Assembly (NCBI GenBank): GCA_964449285.1
Contig: CAYUZX010000070.1
Span: 1 to 15,763 of the forward strand
Origin: QYOJ01 sp964449285
GTDB lineage: Bacteria; Bacteroidota; Bacteroidia; Bacteroidales; FEN-979
DNA length: 15,763 bases
Direction of reading: 5' to 3'
Positions 6,657 to 14,546 of the stretch are shown here, one piece after another. Made by a program: the position numbers and the translations under genes. The notes under the pieces are model-generated. The model was not told where the DNA came from, did no database searches, and worked only from the letters and a program-made list of their open reading frames with translations. Each line of letters begins with the position of its first letter. Within the stretch, counting starts at the first letter, position 1.

Positions 6657-8094
6657 AGAAATTATGACTATTGAAAAACTGTTTAAAGAGATACCGGATG
6701 CAGTGAAACTGGATTTCCTGCAGAAAGCGCTCAGGAAAAACGACGCGTTGTGCAGCCAGTTTACCCGGTATTGCTCCGATCTAAAAAAGGGCAAACGGCA
6801 GACAGAGGCAAAAATTCCCGAGCAGATCATCTCGGATGCCTGTAAGCAACTGAAAACCGAGCTCGAATCGCTTGATTTCAACAACATGGACTGGCAGGAT
6901 TATGTCCCCCGGCACAGTGGATACATTGAAGATTATGAGGCTTACGAATATTTCGCCGACGATCACCTGACCGGGCTGTTTGAGGGGTGGCAACATCAGA
7001 TCTGTCAGCAACTTCAACAGGGAGAACTAACCCATGGTCTTTGCCAGGTGATGGGTTGCTACAGTGCTTGTTTCGACGTGGAAATTCCCGGGGCCGGAGA
7101 TATCTTTGAAGACCTCACCGATGAACTGCTGGCTCATCATCAGGAGTTGCAGAATGCGGTGGTCGATACCCTTAAAAGGGTGACAGGATCGGAGGCGGAG
7201 ATCCAAGCTATGATTACGGCTATTCTGGACCATACTGTCATCCTTGGGGAAGAGCACGTAAACTTCCTCAACTACCTGGAAACCGTGTTTTTGTTGATCA
7301 CGGAAACGGCCGAAACAGCCCGGTATATTTCCGGACAACTGGAATCACGCAGTCTTGCCGAATCCATAGTACCGCAACTGGCGCTCCGCATCGCCTCCTT
7401 TGACCCGGATCCGTTGATCTGGCTGGAGAAAGCCGAGGAGTACATGGAACTTGACCTGGAGGTTGCCAAACAGCTTTTGGATCATTACTGGTTAGAAGAT
7501 CCGGAGTGTTTCCGTTTGGTAGGAAAAAAAATGTTTGGGGAGCATCCCCGGGAACTTTGTGATTTCTTTAGCGAAAAGCTTTTCCCGATGTTCGATGAGA
7601 CATTTTACAAGGAAGTACTCTGGTTCAGGACCCTTCGCGACCAGGATATCGATTTATACAACGAGTTGCGCAATTACCTCACCGAGCAGGAAAAGCAGCG
7701 GTTCCTCGACGAGATCACCTGGGATACGGTATTCAGGATTAATGTTCTTGCTTCCGAGAAACGATTCCCTGACATCTTAGTACTGGCACAGAAAGAGGTC
7801 CTTCATACCTGGCATTTTACCGAACTGATCACTCCGATTTTAAATATCTATCCGGCGGAGGTGATGGAGCTGATCCGGATTAAATGTGCCGACACACTCA
7901 CCAATCACAAAAAACGGAGCGGTTACCAGCGTATGGTGAAATGGTTACAGCTTGCCCTTCAGATAACCGGCATGGAGGATCAGGTCCGCCATCTGATCCA
8001 TGAATTTTACAACCGTCGCCCGGCATTGCCGGCATTAAAGGAGGAGATGCGGGAGGCGGGGGTGGTGAATGACAAAAAACCTTCCAGGTTTTGA
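6643..8094 (+). CDS. Uncharacterised helical (alpha-solenoid) protein coupled to cas6
   Basis: A 483-residue soluble protein with no signal peptide, membrane segment or recognised Cas motif. It is predicted almost wholly helical, rich in Leu, Glu and Gln. The C-terminal ~50 residues (from G427, with FYNRRPALPALKEEM) resemble the helical-repeat tails found in SWIM zinc-finger and related solenoid proteins, but no SWIM CxC...CxH motif is present; this family link is tentative. The start at 6643 lies inside the end of cas6 with GGAGG (6632-6636) 6 nt upstream; a longer reading frame from 6598 is unlikely. The last residues, KPSRF and the TGA stop, are encoded by a palindromic repeat. Position between cas6 and cas8 and the 14-nt overlap with cas6 suggest an accessory role in the CRISPR system, not proven. 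Confidence 0.82.
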   Translation: MKKIEEIMTIEKLFKEIPDAVKLDFLQKALRKNDALCSQFTRYCSDLKKGKRQTEAKIPEQIISDACKQLKTELESLDFNNMDWQDYVPRHSGYIEDYEAYEYFADDHLTGLFEGWQHQICQQLQQGELTHGLCQVMGCYSACFDVEIPGAGDIFEDLTDELLAHHQELQNAVVDTLKRVTGSEAEIQAMITAILDHTVILGEEHVNFLNYLETVFLLITETAETARYISGQLESRSLAESIVPQLALRIASFDPDPLIWLEKAEEYMELDLEVAKQLLDHYWLEDPECFRLVGKKMFGEHPRELCDFFSEKLFPMFDETFYKEVLWFRTLRDQDIDLYNELRNYLTEQEKQRFLDEITWDTVFRINVLASEKRFPDILVLAQKEVLHTWHFTELITPILNIYPAEVMELIRIKCADTLTNHKKRSGYQRMVKWLQLALQITGMEDQVRHLIHEFYNRRPALPALKEEMREAGVVNDKKPSRF

Positions 8095-8109
8095 AAACCT
8101 GGAAGGTTT
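8077..8109. repeat. 33-nt REP-like palindrome, copy 2 (end of 483-aa gene / before cas8)
   Basis: Left arm AAACCTTCCAGGTTT (8077-8091), loop TGA, right arm AAACCTGGAAGGTTT (8095-8109), perfectly complementary. The left arm is read as the codons for KPSRF, and the loop TGA is the stop codon of the preceding gene. The right arm ends 36 nt before the cas8 start. It also lies at the visible change from moderate-GC to AT-rich sequence. Confidence 0.93.
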
Positions 8110-8145
8110 GGGGGAAAAGAAAGTAATATCTAATACTAGAATAAT

Positions 8146-10014
8146 ATGATTAAAGAAATCTGCCAATTTGTGAAAACACTTGAAGAGCAAGCATCTGGTC
8201 TATTTGAAGAAGGAGCCAAACTTAAAGAAGGTATTTACATTGCTCTTGATATAGGTCTGGAGAATGGAAAATATATCCTGAAAAATGTTGATGAAAATGG
8301 AAATATCCTGAAAGAAGATATTGGGCTCTTTACGAAAAAAGATGATCTAACTCCTTTTTTCGAGAAATGCAGGAAAGTATTGCAAGCTTCAAATCCTGTT
8401 GATAAGAATAAAATATTTAATCCTAACTTGAAGATTTTCAACGTTACTTGTTCTCCTTATGCTGTTGGATTCACAAAGAAAGGTATTCTCAACAACATTG
8501 AAAAAACACGTAAAGATGGGACTATCGTTGGGAAGGAAGGTATTTTAACAGAACTATCTAAACAATACCTAAAGAAAGCCGAAGAGTATATTGAAGAAGG
8601 GCAATCCAGTGTTTGGTTTAACGCTTTTAAAACATGGCTAATAGCTAACTTCTGGGAACTTATCGAGAAAATTGGTTTTGATGATTTAAAAGATGCTTAT
8701 GTAGTAGTTTTCTTTTTAAAGGAGGTGCCAATAGAACGATATAAAAAGCCCTATTTAAAGTATATAGGAGAAAGTGTTTTTAATAAAGATGAATTTAACA
8801 CTACATTTCAGGATATAATTTATGGGGTGAGCGATAGTTTAAATACGTTTAATGACAAAAAGCGTTTTCTCAAACATCAATCTGCAAGCTTTAGATTTAA
8901 TTATCGCGTACATGGAGAAGACGCTCAATTGGTGTTGAAGTTCTACCAACTTAGCCAGAATAAACAACTTCCAAATCCACTGCCAATTTTTGTTGACAAA
9001 GATGAAACAAACCTAAATGCAGATGTTGTAAAGCTCTTCAATAATGATGGCATTGCTGGATATTCTGAGATAATTAGGTCGCTACTGAGTCTTCGAAGAA
9101 CAAATTTGCAAAATTTCTATCTCTTGTTTGTTCAGAGAAAACAAATCATTGATGTTGATTTTGTGCCTGTTTTTAAATACACATTAAAGGACAAGGCAGA
9201 GAATGATTTTGTTGTAAAAGAGATATTTGGAGTAGAACCAGCAATTTATTTCAACAGCAAGGATCACAACGTATTTGATTTTCAGTTAATGGTTGTGAAC
9301 CCTATTTTCAACAAACAACTGGTTCAGGAGACAAAAGCTGGCACACTGTGGATAAAATATTTCGACGATTTAGAAATAAAGCCAGATTACGGTTTAACGG
9401 ATGCGATCTATAATCTCATTTACAAATATCGTAAAGCATGGTACGACTTTATTTACAAATCGAAACAACAAGTAATTACCATGACCATGATTGATGAAAT
9501 GTTCAAGGATTCCATTGTAGATGATCTTAGACATGATGATGAATTAAAAAAGACAACACAATTACGAAAAAAACTAAGCCTATGGTTTGGTCTCCAACCA
9601 TTATTTGACAACAATTTTAATACGAATAATATGGCAAATAAAACCGTTGAATTACAAACGAAGCTTCGGGAAATTGCCCAAACCGAATCGCTTCACATCG
9701 AAACCGATGATGAATTCGCTTTTGCAGCTGGGCAGATAATTTGGAAACTATTGATTCAAAGTGAATCGGCAAACCGTTCACACGTATTGCTCGAACCATT
9801 TTTGCAGAAAACTGAACCAACTCTGTTTAAGCAAGCAATTGCGGGTACATTCAATATGTATAAATATAAGTTTGCATTGTATCCAAACAAGTATGAGTTC
9901 GACAAGTTATTCAGTGAGGTTATGGGGTATTTCCCCAATGTCTCAAATATGAAAGAGCACTTACCAATTATTTTGGCCGGCTATTTCTCAGAATCGATAT
10001 TTAAAAAAGAATAA
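8146..10014 (+). CDS. cas8b: Type I-B Cascade large subunit Cas8b (Csh1/TM1802-like)
   Basis: The large subunit of Cascade recognises the PAM and helps recruit Cas3. This 622-residue protein is identified by its operon position directly before cas7-cas5-cas3 and by patterns shared with the Csh1/TM1802 group: an N-terminal half ending in IYGVSD...NDKKRFLKH (N236 to about H244) and a helical C-terminal part with FAFAAGQIIWKLL (from F524), then a PFL segment and GTFNMYKYKFAL. Only three cysteines are present, all in the first ~105 residues, so the Cys-rich zinc-binding stretch common in Cas8b proteins appears absent. The C-terminal ~127 residues look like a small-subunit (Cas11) module. Cas8 is highly divergent, so subtype assignment leans partly on the neighbours. 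AT-rich compared with cas6. Confidence 0.85.
   Translation: MIKEICQFVKTLEEQASGLFEEGAKLKEGIYIALDIGLENGKYILKNVDENGNILKEDIGLFTKKDDLTPFFEKCRKVLQASNPVDKNKIFNPNLKIFNVTCSPYAVGFTKKGILNNIEKTRKDGTIVGKEGILTELSKQYLKKAEEYIEEGQSSVWFNAFKTWLIANFWELIEKIGFDDLKDAYVVVFFLKEVPIERYKKPYLKYIGESVFNKDEFNTTFQDIIYGVSDSLNTFNDKKRFLKHQSASFRFNYRVHGEDAQLVLKFYQLSQNKQLPNPLPIFVDKDETNLNADVVKLFNNDGIAGYSEIIRSLLSLRRTNLQNFYLLFVQRKQIIDVDFVPVFKYTLKDKAENDFVVKEIFGVEPAIYFNSKDHNVFDFQLMVVNPIFNKQLVQETKAGTLWIKYFDDLEIKPDYGLTDAIYNLIYKYRKAWYDFIYKSKQQVITMTMIDEMFKDSIVDDLRHDDELKKTTQLRKKLSLWFGLQPLFDNNFNTNNMANKTVELQTKLREIAQTESLHIETDDEFAFAAGQIIWKLLIQSESANRSHVLLEPFLQKTEPTLFKQAIAGTFNMYKYKFALYPNKYEFDKLFSEVMGYFPNVSNMKEHLPIILAGYFSESIFKKE
9631..10014 (+). 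CDS. Possible internal-start small subunit Cas11 within cas8b
   Basis: In type I-B systems the small subunit Cas11 has been shown to arise by internal translation from the 3' end of cas8. Here an in-frame ATG (Cas8 residue M496, reading MANKTVELQTK) would give a 127-residue, largely helical product of the right size, containing the FAFAAGQIIWKLL and PFL segments. The ATG is preceded by a low-complexity A/T-rich stretch, which is how Bacteroidota starts commonly look; there is no Shine-Dalgarno site. No separate cas11 gene exists in the window. ATGs at 9481 and 9487 are alternatives giving longer products. This is inference from known biology plus position. Confidence 0.45.
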   Translation: MANKTVELQTKLREIAQTESLHIETDDEFAFAAGQIIWKLLIQSESANRSHVLLEPFLQKTEPTLFKQAIAGTFNMYKYKFALYPNKYEFDKLFSEVMGYFPNVSNMKEHLPIILAGYFSESIFKKE

Positions 10015-10041
10015 TAATAATAACCTATAAAACCAATTGAT

Positions 10042-10974
10042 ATGACTTATTCAAAAAGAATTTTTGGAGCAGCAATTATAAAAGCAGTTAATGCAAATTA
10101 CAATGCTGATTTTTCGGGACAGCCCCGTACACTTCCTAATGGAGTAGTTTATGCCACAGATAAAGCATTAAAATATGCAGTTAAAAATTTTCTAAAAGAG
10201 AATTACATTTCAGAAAAGGTTTTCTACTTCAAACGCTTCAATAAAGAATTTATTCCTTATAGCTTAGATGATGCATTTGCAACAGCTTTCCCTGAACATA
10301 AGGATGAAAAAGACAAAAAGATTATAGCAAAAGACCTTTTAAGTTGTATTGATATTCGTTTGTTTGGAGCAACATTCGCTAAAAAATCTAAAACAAACAA
10401 TGTTGCAATCTCTGTACACGGTCCAGTACAAATTACCCATGGTGTAAATATCTGGCACGAGAATAATTTCTATTCTGAACAGATAATGTCTCCATTTCGC
10501 AATCCCAATGAGAAAAGTGAAGATAATGCAGCTACAACCCTTGGCCGCCAAAGCCGTTTACACGAAGGCCATTATCTTCACCATTTCTCTGTAAATCCTA
10601 AAAATCTGGAAGATATTACTGAACTTGCTGGAAAAGATGCCAATGAACTTTCTGCAGACGATATTGCAAAACTGAAAGAAGCTTTGCAAAAAGGTGTGAC
10701 TTATTATGATTCGGCTGCCAAAGCCGGATGCGAAAATGAACTGCTTGTTTGGGTTACTTTAAAAGAAAATTCCAAATTGGTACTTCCCAACTTCACTCAA
10801 CTAATGAAGATGGAAAATGAAAAGGTTGATGGTAAGGGGCAGCTTGATATGAATGAATTTAAAAAGGTCGTTGAAACCAATTCAGCAGAAATCGAATCAA
10901 TTGAAATCTGTTTAAATCAAGCATCTATTGAAGTAAAGAACGCACCTCAAAACGCATCTGTTAAAAGTTTGTAG
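10042..10974 (+). CDS. cas7: Cascade backbone protein Cas7 (Csh2-like, type I-B)
   Basis: Cas7 forms the multi-copy backbone that coats the crRNA spacer. The 310-residue protein shows the type I Cas7 pattern: N-terminal strand, then NANYNADFSGQPRTLPNG (about residues 17-34) in place of the common NPNGDP...R motif, then a TDKALK segment. DIRLFGA at 104-110 and HGPVQITHG at 126-134 are the conserved middle blocks of Csh2-type proteins. It starts 27 nt after cas8, so the two are likely co-transcribed. A palindromic repeat follows 8 nt after the stop codon; such a hairpin could protect the 3' end of the cas7 message, which would suit the high copy need for this subunit (inference). Confidence 0.9.
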   Translation: MTYSKRIFGAAIIKAVNANYNADFSGQPRTLPNGVVYATDKALKYAVKNFLKENYISEKVFYFKRFNKEFIPYSLDDAFATAFPEHKDEKDKKIIAKDLLSCIDIRLFGATFAKKSKTNNVAISVHGPVQITHGVNIWHENNFYSEQIMSPFRNPNEKSEDNAATTLGRQSRLHEGHYLHHFSVNPKNLEDITELAGKDANELSADDIAKLKEALQKGVTYYDSAAKAGCENELLVWVTLKENSKLVLPNFTQLMKMENEKVDGKGQLDMNEFKKVVETNSAEIESIEICLNQASIEVKNAPQNASVKSL

Positions 10975-10982
10975 ATTTATCT

Positions 10983-11015
10983 AAACCTGTCAGGTTTTAA
11001 AAACCTGTCAGGTTT
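10983..11015. repeat. 33-nt REP-like palindrome, copy 3, GTC variant (cas7/cas5 gap)
   Basis: Two identical 15-mers AAACCTGTCAGGTTT (10983-10997 and 11001-11015) are separated by TAA. Each 15-mer is itself a palindrome with 7-bp arms around a central T; the two copies also pair with each other with one central T-T mismatch. It shares the AAACCT-nnn-AGGTTT frame and 15+3+15 layout of the other copies but has GTC in the core instead of TCC/GGA. It lies 14 nt before the cas5 ATG. Confidence 0.9.
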
Positions 11016-11029
11016 AAAACAACCGCAGT

Positions 11030-11824
11030 ATGAAAAAATTAGTTTCAATCAATATTAAATCGGATTTTGGTTTTTTGAAAAAACCAGACACCAACGATCC
11101 GATCTATCTGACTTTTAATATGCTTCACAAACCTTCACTTCTTGGAATATTAGGGGCAATTATTGGTGAAAAAGGATTTCAAAAGCATGATGAAATGCCT
11201 GAATATTACAAAAAGCTTAAAAGTTTAGAAGTATCAATTGCACCATTGGAAGAAAATGGAAAAGCATATCATGAAAATGGAAATTTTTCCAAAACCATTA
11301 TCAAATACAACAACACAACTGGGTTGGCAAGCGAAGAAGAAGGCGGTAATTTAATGATTACAGAACAAACTTTGGTGGCTCCAGCCTTTAAGTGTTGGAT
11401 TATGCTTAACATGGAGAACAAAATAGAATCTAAACTCTACAATTACCTAAAAGAGTGCAAAGCGGAATACTTGCCCTATCTGGGGAAAAATGAATTTTCT
11501 CTTTGGTGGGATAATTTCGAGGAATATGAATATGAGCCATTGTCTCCTGAAGGAGTTTTCCAGATAAATAGTCTGTTTATTAAAGAAGAAACTGTCAAAG
11601 AAGGTAAGTACGATCCTATTTTTCAATTGGACATGTCTTCTTTCGCTGGAAAAGAATACTTGTATTTCGAAAGATTGCCTGTATCCTATGAAACTACAAA
11701 GTTATTCCAGTATGAATACGAAGATTTTGCTTTTACGAACTGGCAGTTAAAGCAGAATTACAGATTACCGAGCAAGCATCCATTGTACATATTGTCAAGT
11801 GATGAAATCATCCAACTGTTTTAA
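11030..11824 (+). CDS. cas5b: Cascade subunit Cas5 (type I-B, Cas5b-like)
   Basis: Cas5 binds the 5' handle of crRNA and contacts Cas8 at the foot of Cascade. The 264-residue protein has the hallmark N-terminal RAMP strand followed by TFNMLHKPSLLGILGAIIG (residues 28-46), the conserved Cas5 block, and a long insert and C-terminal region typical of Cas5b. Because a separate cas6 is present, this Cas5 is expected to be non-catalytic. The start at 11030 is 14 nt after a palindrome; no alternative start nearby looks better. The 3' end overlaps the possible cas3 starts at 11799/11802, indicating tight coupling. Confidence 0.88.
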   Translation: MKKLVSINIKSDFGFLKKPDTNDPIYLTFNMLHKPSLLGILGAIIGEKGFQKHDEMPEYYKKLKSLEVSIAPLEENGKAYHENGNFSKTIIKYNNTTGLASEEEGGNLMITEQTLVAPAFKCWIMLNMENKIESKLYNYLKECKAEYLPYLGKNEFSLWWDNFEEYEYEPLSPEGVFQINSLFIKEETVKEGKYDPIFQLDMSSFAGKEYLYFERLPVSYETTKLFQYEYEDFAFTNWQLKQNYRLPSKHPLYILSSDEIIQLF

Positions 11825-14480
11825 AGATTATTCGGAGAATCTTTTAATGCTTTTTTTGGAGCTTCAAAAGACTTACTTTGCCCATTTGTCGCACGACAAA
11901 AAGGAAAAGGAAACTCTTTTTGAACACTCAAAGTTGGTTTCAGATTATTGCCTAATGCTGATTGATGCTCATGGAATTGAGATAATAATTGATTCCTTTA
12001 TTGAGAAACTCAATCAAAATATGCCAATCAAGAATCACGAAGAATTTGAAAGCCTCTTTAAAGAATCTTTCCTGGCAGCAATTATTTATCATGATTTGGG
12101 TAAGGTAAATCCAAATTTTCAGGTTTTAAGAATGGAAAACGACTTGTTTATCCAAGAAAAGAGTCTTTCAATTCAATCGTACCATTCGTTTTTAGGATCT
12201 TACCTATATGCAAACGTTTTTCTAAAAAGGATATATGAAAATGAAAAGTTTAGTACAGAAGGAAAATTGCTTTTGTACTTTATCGTTCTTCTTTTCTCTA
12301 TTGCTATCGTTAAACATCATAATTCGACCATTGATTTGTCATTTGAATTTGATGAGCAGCAAGTTGATGATTGTTTTTCATTTTTCAAGACTTATAATTT
12401 TCAATTTGATAAAGATTTTGGTCAAAATTTCTTTTTAAGTGCAAAAAAGATTTTTGAAGGATTCCACAAGATTGTTGAAAACAAACCAGAGGTCTATTTC
12501 AATTTGTTTGCAACAACTAAACTGCTCTATTCTTTATTAACCGCATCCGATTTCTATGCAACCAATGAGTTCATGACAAAAATAAAAGTTAATGAATTCG
12601 GTATTTTGAGCACCAAAGAAAAGGGAATTCTGATCGAACGATTTAGGACAGTTAAGCCGTATAACAAAGACCTGTACTCAAATTTGGAGTATTACCAATC
12701 TTTTCCTTTTGAAAAACTGATGGAACGGAATAATCGAAATTTGAATATTTTGCGGCAAAAGCTCACTGCCGAAATGATTTCGAACTTAAGAGGACATTCT
12801 GAAAACAGATGCTTTTATCTTGAAGCTCCAACCGGAGCCGGAAAGACAAATTTATCATTGGCGTTCGCTACCGAGCTAATGAATGTCGATTCTTCATTAA
12901 ATAAAGTATTCTACGTTTTTCCTTTTACAACTTTAATCACCCAAACATATAAATCGATAAAAGAAACTTTAGAGATTGACAATAATACAATCATTCAACT
13001 ACACTCCAAGGCAGGATTTCATGAAAAAGTGGATGGCGCTTATGGTAATGAAAAAAGGCTATTCCTCGACAACTTATTTGTGAATTACCCGATTGCATTA
13101 ATGTCGCATATCCGGTTTTTCGATATTCTAAAAGGAAATGAAAAGGAAAGCAACTATCTGTTGCATCGGTTGTGCAATTCGGTTGTCATCATTGATGAAA
13201 TTCAAACCTATGATCCCGAACACTGGGATAAGATTGTCTATTTCCTTGCTAACTACGCCCAATTGTTCAACATTCGGATTTTAATCATGTCGGCAACTCT
13301 TCCGAAAATAGATGCGTTGCATGAGAATCTAAAAGGAACTTTTGTTTCGCTAATTTCAAATCGGGAACAGTATTTTACAAACCTTAATTTTGCAGGTCGG
13401 GTTTCATTTGACTTTACCTTGGCTGATAAAAACAGACCCGATAACGAGGAGAAAGAAAACTATCTTTCTGAGTTATCGGATTTCATGATTGATAAAGCAG
13501 AACAATACGCCACATCCAACGAAGAGAAGGTAAAAGTCTTGATAGAATTCATCACAAAGAAAACATCGGCATTATTTTTCAGCATTATCAATAAAGACAG
13601 CCGTTTTAAAGATTATAAAATTCTTTTGCTTTCCAGCGATATTCTGGAATTCAGAAGGAAACAAATCATTGATTCAATCCAGGAACAGAAGTATCCGAAA
13701 GTCATTGTTGTTTCAACTCAGGTTGTTGAGACGGGTGTTGACATTGATATGGATTTGGGGTTTAAAGATCGTTCGCTCATAGATAGCGATGAACAATTGG
13801 CTGGCCGTATCAATCGTAATGCGGTTAAAGATAATTGCATTCTTTATTTGTTCGATTTTGATAAAACCAGCACCATTTATGGTTCGGACTCTCGTTACAA
13901 AGTTCAGCAAACAGACAAAGATATTTTCGATGACTACAAAGAGATATTGGTAAAGAAGCAATTTCATGCCTTGTATGAAAAAGTCTTCGAAGAGAAACGC
14001 AAAAAGATGAATAGTAATTTGTTTGCTGCGGGACATTATTACCAGTATTTTAAAGATTTCAATTTTTCCAAACTTCACGCTGAATTTAAACTGATTGAAA
14101 ATAATGACAGTCAGCAACTATTTATACCGATTTCTATTCCTGTTTCATTTTTCGAGAACAGAACAGATTTGGTGCGAATGGACGTTCTAATCGACGACGG
14201 AGAAAATGTAGATGGTTCAAAAGTATTCGATTTCTACGAACACCTTATTCGTTGTGAGATTGACGATTTTATTCTGAAGAAAATAGAAATAAAAAAATTG
14301 GGAAGCATTATGTCTCAATTCTGTATTTCTGTTTTTAAAAAACAAATTGATGCAATTGGAGATATGCTTGATCCCGAAAAGAGCAAATTTGGCTTTAAAT
14401 ATTTATTACATTGGAATGATTGTTATTCACCTAATTATGGATTTGATCATAAAAAAATAGATACAAGTGTTTTTCTCTAA
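11802..14480 (+). CDS. cas3: CRISPR-associated nuclease-helicase Cas3 (HD + SF2 helicase)
   Basis: Cas3 is recruited to the Cascade R-loop, nicks and unwinds target DNA and degrades it. The 892-residue protein has an N-terminal HD nuclease domain (EHSKL with H42; metal-binding HD at H97-D98 in YHDLGK; later KHHNS) and an SF2 helicase: Walker A PTGAGKT at 343-349, motif II DEIQ at 465-468, SAT at 497-499, motif V VVETGVDID, and motif VI QLAGRINR at 665-672. All key residues are present, so it looks intact. The start is uncertain: GTG 11799, ATG 11802 (23-nt overlap with cas5), or ATG 11847, which has GGAG 9 nt upstream and would leave a 22-nt gap. No adaptation genes follow, whereas cas4-cas1-cas2 often do in type I-B. 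Confidence 0.95.
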   Translation: MKSSNCFKDYSENLLMLFLELQKTYFAHLSHDKKEKETLFEHSKLVSDYCLMLIDAHGIEIIIDSFIEKLNQNMPIKNHEEFESLFKESFLAAIIYHDLGKVNPNFQVLRMENDLFIQEKSLSIQSYHSFLGSYLYANVFLKRIYENEKFSTEGKLLLYFIVLLFSIAIVKHHNSTIDLSFEFDEQQVDDCFSFFKTYNFQFDKDFGQNFFLSAKKIFEGFHKIVENKPEVYFNLFATTKLLYSLLTASDFYATNEFMTKIKVNEFGILSTKEKGILIERFRTVKPYNKDLYSNLEYYQSFPFEKLMERNNRNLNILRQKLTAEMISNLRGHSENRCFYLEAPTGAGKTNLSLAFATELMNVDSSLNKVFYVFPFTTLITQTYKSIKETLEIDNNTIIQLHSKAGFHEKVDGAYGNEKRLFLDNLFVNYPIALMSHIRFFDILKGNEKESNYLLHRLCNSVVIIDEIQTYDPEHWDKIVYFLANYAQLFNIRILIMSATLPKIDALHENLKGTFVSLISNREQYFTNLNFAGRVSFDFTLADKNRPDNEEKENYLSELSDFMIDKAEQYATSNEEKVKVLIEFITKKTSALFFSIINKDSRFKDYKILLLSSDILEFRRKQIIDSIQEQKYPKVIVVSTQVVETGVDIDMDLGFKDRSLIDSDEQLAGRINRNAVKDNCILYLFDFDKTSTIYGSDSRYKVQQTDKDIFDDYKEILVKKQFHALYEKVFEEKRKKMNSNLFAAGHYYQYFKDFNFSKLHAEFKLIENNDSQQLFIPISIPVSFFENRTDLVRMDVLIDDGENVDGSKVFDFYEHLIRCEIDDFILKKIEIKKLGSIMSQFCISVFKKQIDAIGDMLDPEKSKFGFKYLLHWNDCYSPNYGFDHKKIDTSVFL

Positions 14481-14499
14481 TTCAAAATTTTATTCCCAA

Positions 14500-14532
14500 A
14501 AACCTTCCAGGTTTCCAAAACCTGGAAGGTTT
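14500..14532. repeat. 33-nt REP-like palindrome, copy 4 (cas3/RAYT gap)
   Basis: Left arm AAACCTTCCAGGTTT (14500-14514), loop CCA, right arm AAACCTGGAAGGTTT (14518-14532), perfectly complementary. It fills most of the 66-nt gap between cas3 and the transposase gene and flanks the latter on its left, the usual arrangement of REP elements around a RAYT gene. Confidence 0.93.
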
Positions 14533-14546
14533 AAAAAGAAAAGTTA

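Noticed and set aside
13713..14117. Minus-strand ORF of 134 codons within cas3
   Set aside because: It is antisense to the conserved helicase C-terminal motifs and has no recognisable protein features.
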